64,000 nucleotides of DNA from Eriocheir sinensis (Eukaryota; Arthropoda; Malacostraca; Decapoda; Varunidae), in contig NC_066516.1 of NCBI RefSeq assembly GCF_024679095.1, positions 24,225,718-24,289,717 of the forward strand, written 5' to 3'. A model generated the notes under the pieces. That model was not told where the DNA came from. It saw nothing but the letters and a program-made list of their open reading frames with translations, and did no database searches. Shown here in pieces: positions 62,790 through 64,000 of this stretch (position 1 is the stretch's first letter; each line of letters begins with the position of its first letter). Position numbers and translations under genes: made by a program.

Positions 62790-63085
62790 GGTAGGCGAGG
62801 TCCGCAAAGGTAAGGCAGGGCAAGGTTAGGTAAGGTAAGGTAAGGTTGGGTAAAGTAAGGTTCGGTAAGGGAGGGTTAGTTAAGGTAGGGTAAGGTGAGG
62901 TAAGGTAAGCTTAGGTAAGGTAAGGCAGGGCAAGGTTAGGTAAGTTAAGGTAAGGTAAGGTAGGGTAAGTTAAGGCATGGCGGGGCAAAGTTAGGTGAGG
63001 TAAGGCAAGGTTGGTTAAGGTATGGTGAGGTAAGGTAATGCTCGGTAGGGTAAGGTTAGATAAGGTTAGGTATGGTGAAGGTAGG
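62790..63085 (+). repeat. Degenerate GGTAA array with 110 bp super-repeat
   Basis: Units of GGTAA, GGTTA and GGCAA are stacked for about 300 bases. AAGGTAAGGCAGGGCAAGG starts at 62807 and again at 62917, with a weaker match near 62968. This implies a 110 bp (about 2 x 55) higher-order unit. Confidence 0.75.
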
Positions 63086-63355
63086 GTAAGGGGAGTGCAT
63101 GAAAGACAGGGTAAGAGGAGGGGAGTGATGGGAGACGAATTAAGGGGAGGAGAGGGGAGTGAATGGATGAGACTTGAAAAAAACATAATAATAATAAAAC
63201 GAGCGACAAGAGGATTTTTTACTATCCCAAAACTTTTCTGTTCCCCACTAAAATGACATCAAAACTAGGGCCTAATTTTAATATATTAAGTATTTTAAAA
63301 AGCACGGTAGGAATCCCAGGAAAATAATTAATTGGTCCTTCATATTTTAGCATTG

Positions 63356-63356
<1 letters not shown>

Positions 63357-63405
<49 letters not shown>
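63357..63405 (+). repeat. (CT)n microsatellite
   Basis: About 24 uninterrupted units. Confidence 0.95.
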
Positions 63406-63409
<4 letters not shown>

Positions 63410-63584
63410 GGTGAGGTCATCCTCGTCTGGGTCGGCAGGTGTTCATAGGGGTAGGGGGGGGGCAGGTGGCTAATGAGAAGCGCCACACAACACTTATAAT
63501 ACAATATCTCTCAAGTACACTCACGCGCAGAACAGCGCTGCCCGGACAAGCCTACAGAATTTGGTGGTGTATTGGAGGTGGCGG

Positions 63585-63760
63585 GTGTTACTGATTAGGT
63601 TTGGTCAGGTTAGTCGAGGAAAGGTTAGGTTGTTAGGTTAGGCTAGGTTAGACTAGGCTAGGTCGTGTTAGGCTAGGTAAGGTTAGGCTAGGTTATACTA
63701 GGCTAGGTCGTGTTAGGCTAGGTAAGGTTAGGCTAGGTTAAGTTAGGCTAGGTTAGGTAG
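63585..63760 (+). repeat. Degenerate GGTTA/GGCTA array with 45 bp duplication
   Basis: GGTTA and GGCTA pentamers dominate. ACTAGGCTAGGTCGTGTTAG starts at 63652 and 63697, and the 45 bases after each are nearly identical. The pentamer resembles TTAGG, the arthropod telomere unit. Confidence 0.75.
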
Positions 63761-63917
63761 ATGGCGCTTTGGTCATTCAACATTGTCAATATATTTACGT
63801 TTTCACAAGTCTGAGTTCTCGCAGCGTCAATACTATATACGTTTCACTCTTCCTATTAACATAAAAAATTAATCAGACACTACGACCGCCAAGAAACCAT
63901 CAATAAGATACACATAG

Positions 63918-64000
63918 GTTGATATTCTTAAACGTATCGGACTCCTTCCATTACGACTATTTTTCTAAGACCGCAGAAGGTTAACAGGGTTTCCAAGGGT
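63918..64000 (+). mobile_element. Family A element, cut by the window edge
   Basis: GATATTCTTAAACGTATCGG is the family A left end. The remainder runs off the window, so its completeness is unknown. Confidence 0.5.

Overview
This window looks like non-coding, repeat-rich nuclear DNA from an animal, most likely a decapod crustacean and probably a crab. The assignment is an inference. It rests on the very high density of long dinucleotide and trinucleotide microsatellites (about 5 kb, near 8 % of the window by hand tally), on interstitial TTAGG repeats matching the arthropod telomere unit, on decayed non-LTR retroelement pieces, and on several short dispersed repeat families. I found no intact protein-coding gene, rRNA or functional tRNA gene. 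Nearly all long open frames are translations of simple repeats or of purine- or pyrimidine-rich tracts.

Layout. 1-2.0 kb: trinucleotide, GATA/GGTA and GGAGA low-complexity DNA. 2.0-2.65 kb: a GC-rich, frame-broken retroelement C-terminal fragment on the minus strand. 3.2-5.5 kb: three tandem-repeat systems, the last a tandem triplication of a dispersed inverted-repeat element. 5.5-13.9 kb: mostly single-copy-looking DNA cut by microsatellites. 13.9-15.1 kb: pyrimidine-rich minisatellites, one with a two-unit higher-order structure. 15.8-18.5 kb: short interspersed elements and a four-copy array of about 150 bp. 19-25.5 kb: microsatellites, a 163 bp element with perfect-looking terminal inverted repeats, and a tRNA-like SINE. 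26.0-26.6 kb: a LINE reverse transcriptase fragment abutting another dispersed element. 28-36 kb: microsatellites, a SINE, a 34 bp stem hairpin and interstitial TTAGG. 36-45.1 kb: more dispersed elements and the best-preserved SINE. 45.5-46.2 kb: three very long CT tracts. 47.8-50.6 kb: the densest cluster of mobile-element remains, including the C-terminal end of a LINE protein. 55.7-56.4 kb: a clean 150 bp satellite-like array. 61-64 kb: a 140 bp minisatellite and degenerate GGTAA/GGTTA arrays.

The genes do not form a pathway, because none is intact. What the window records is repeat biology: at least three retroelement protein remnants, two tRNA-like SINE families, four short repeat families with inverted ends or a constant core, and at least seven tandem arrays, several of them with periods close to nucleosome spacing (about 138-170 bp). 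I saw no sign of an undescribed enzymatic or defence system. The most unusual signals are the shared 140-170 bp periodicity of unrelated arrays, the higher-order pyrimidine minisatellite, the long hairpin near 32.9 kb, the strand bias of CT tracts, and the inverted-repeat families.
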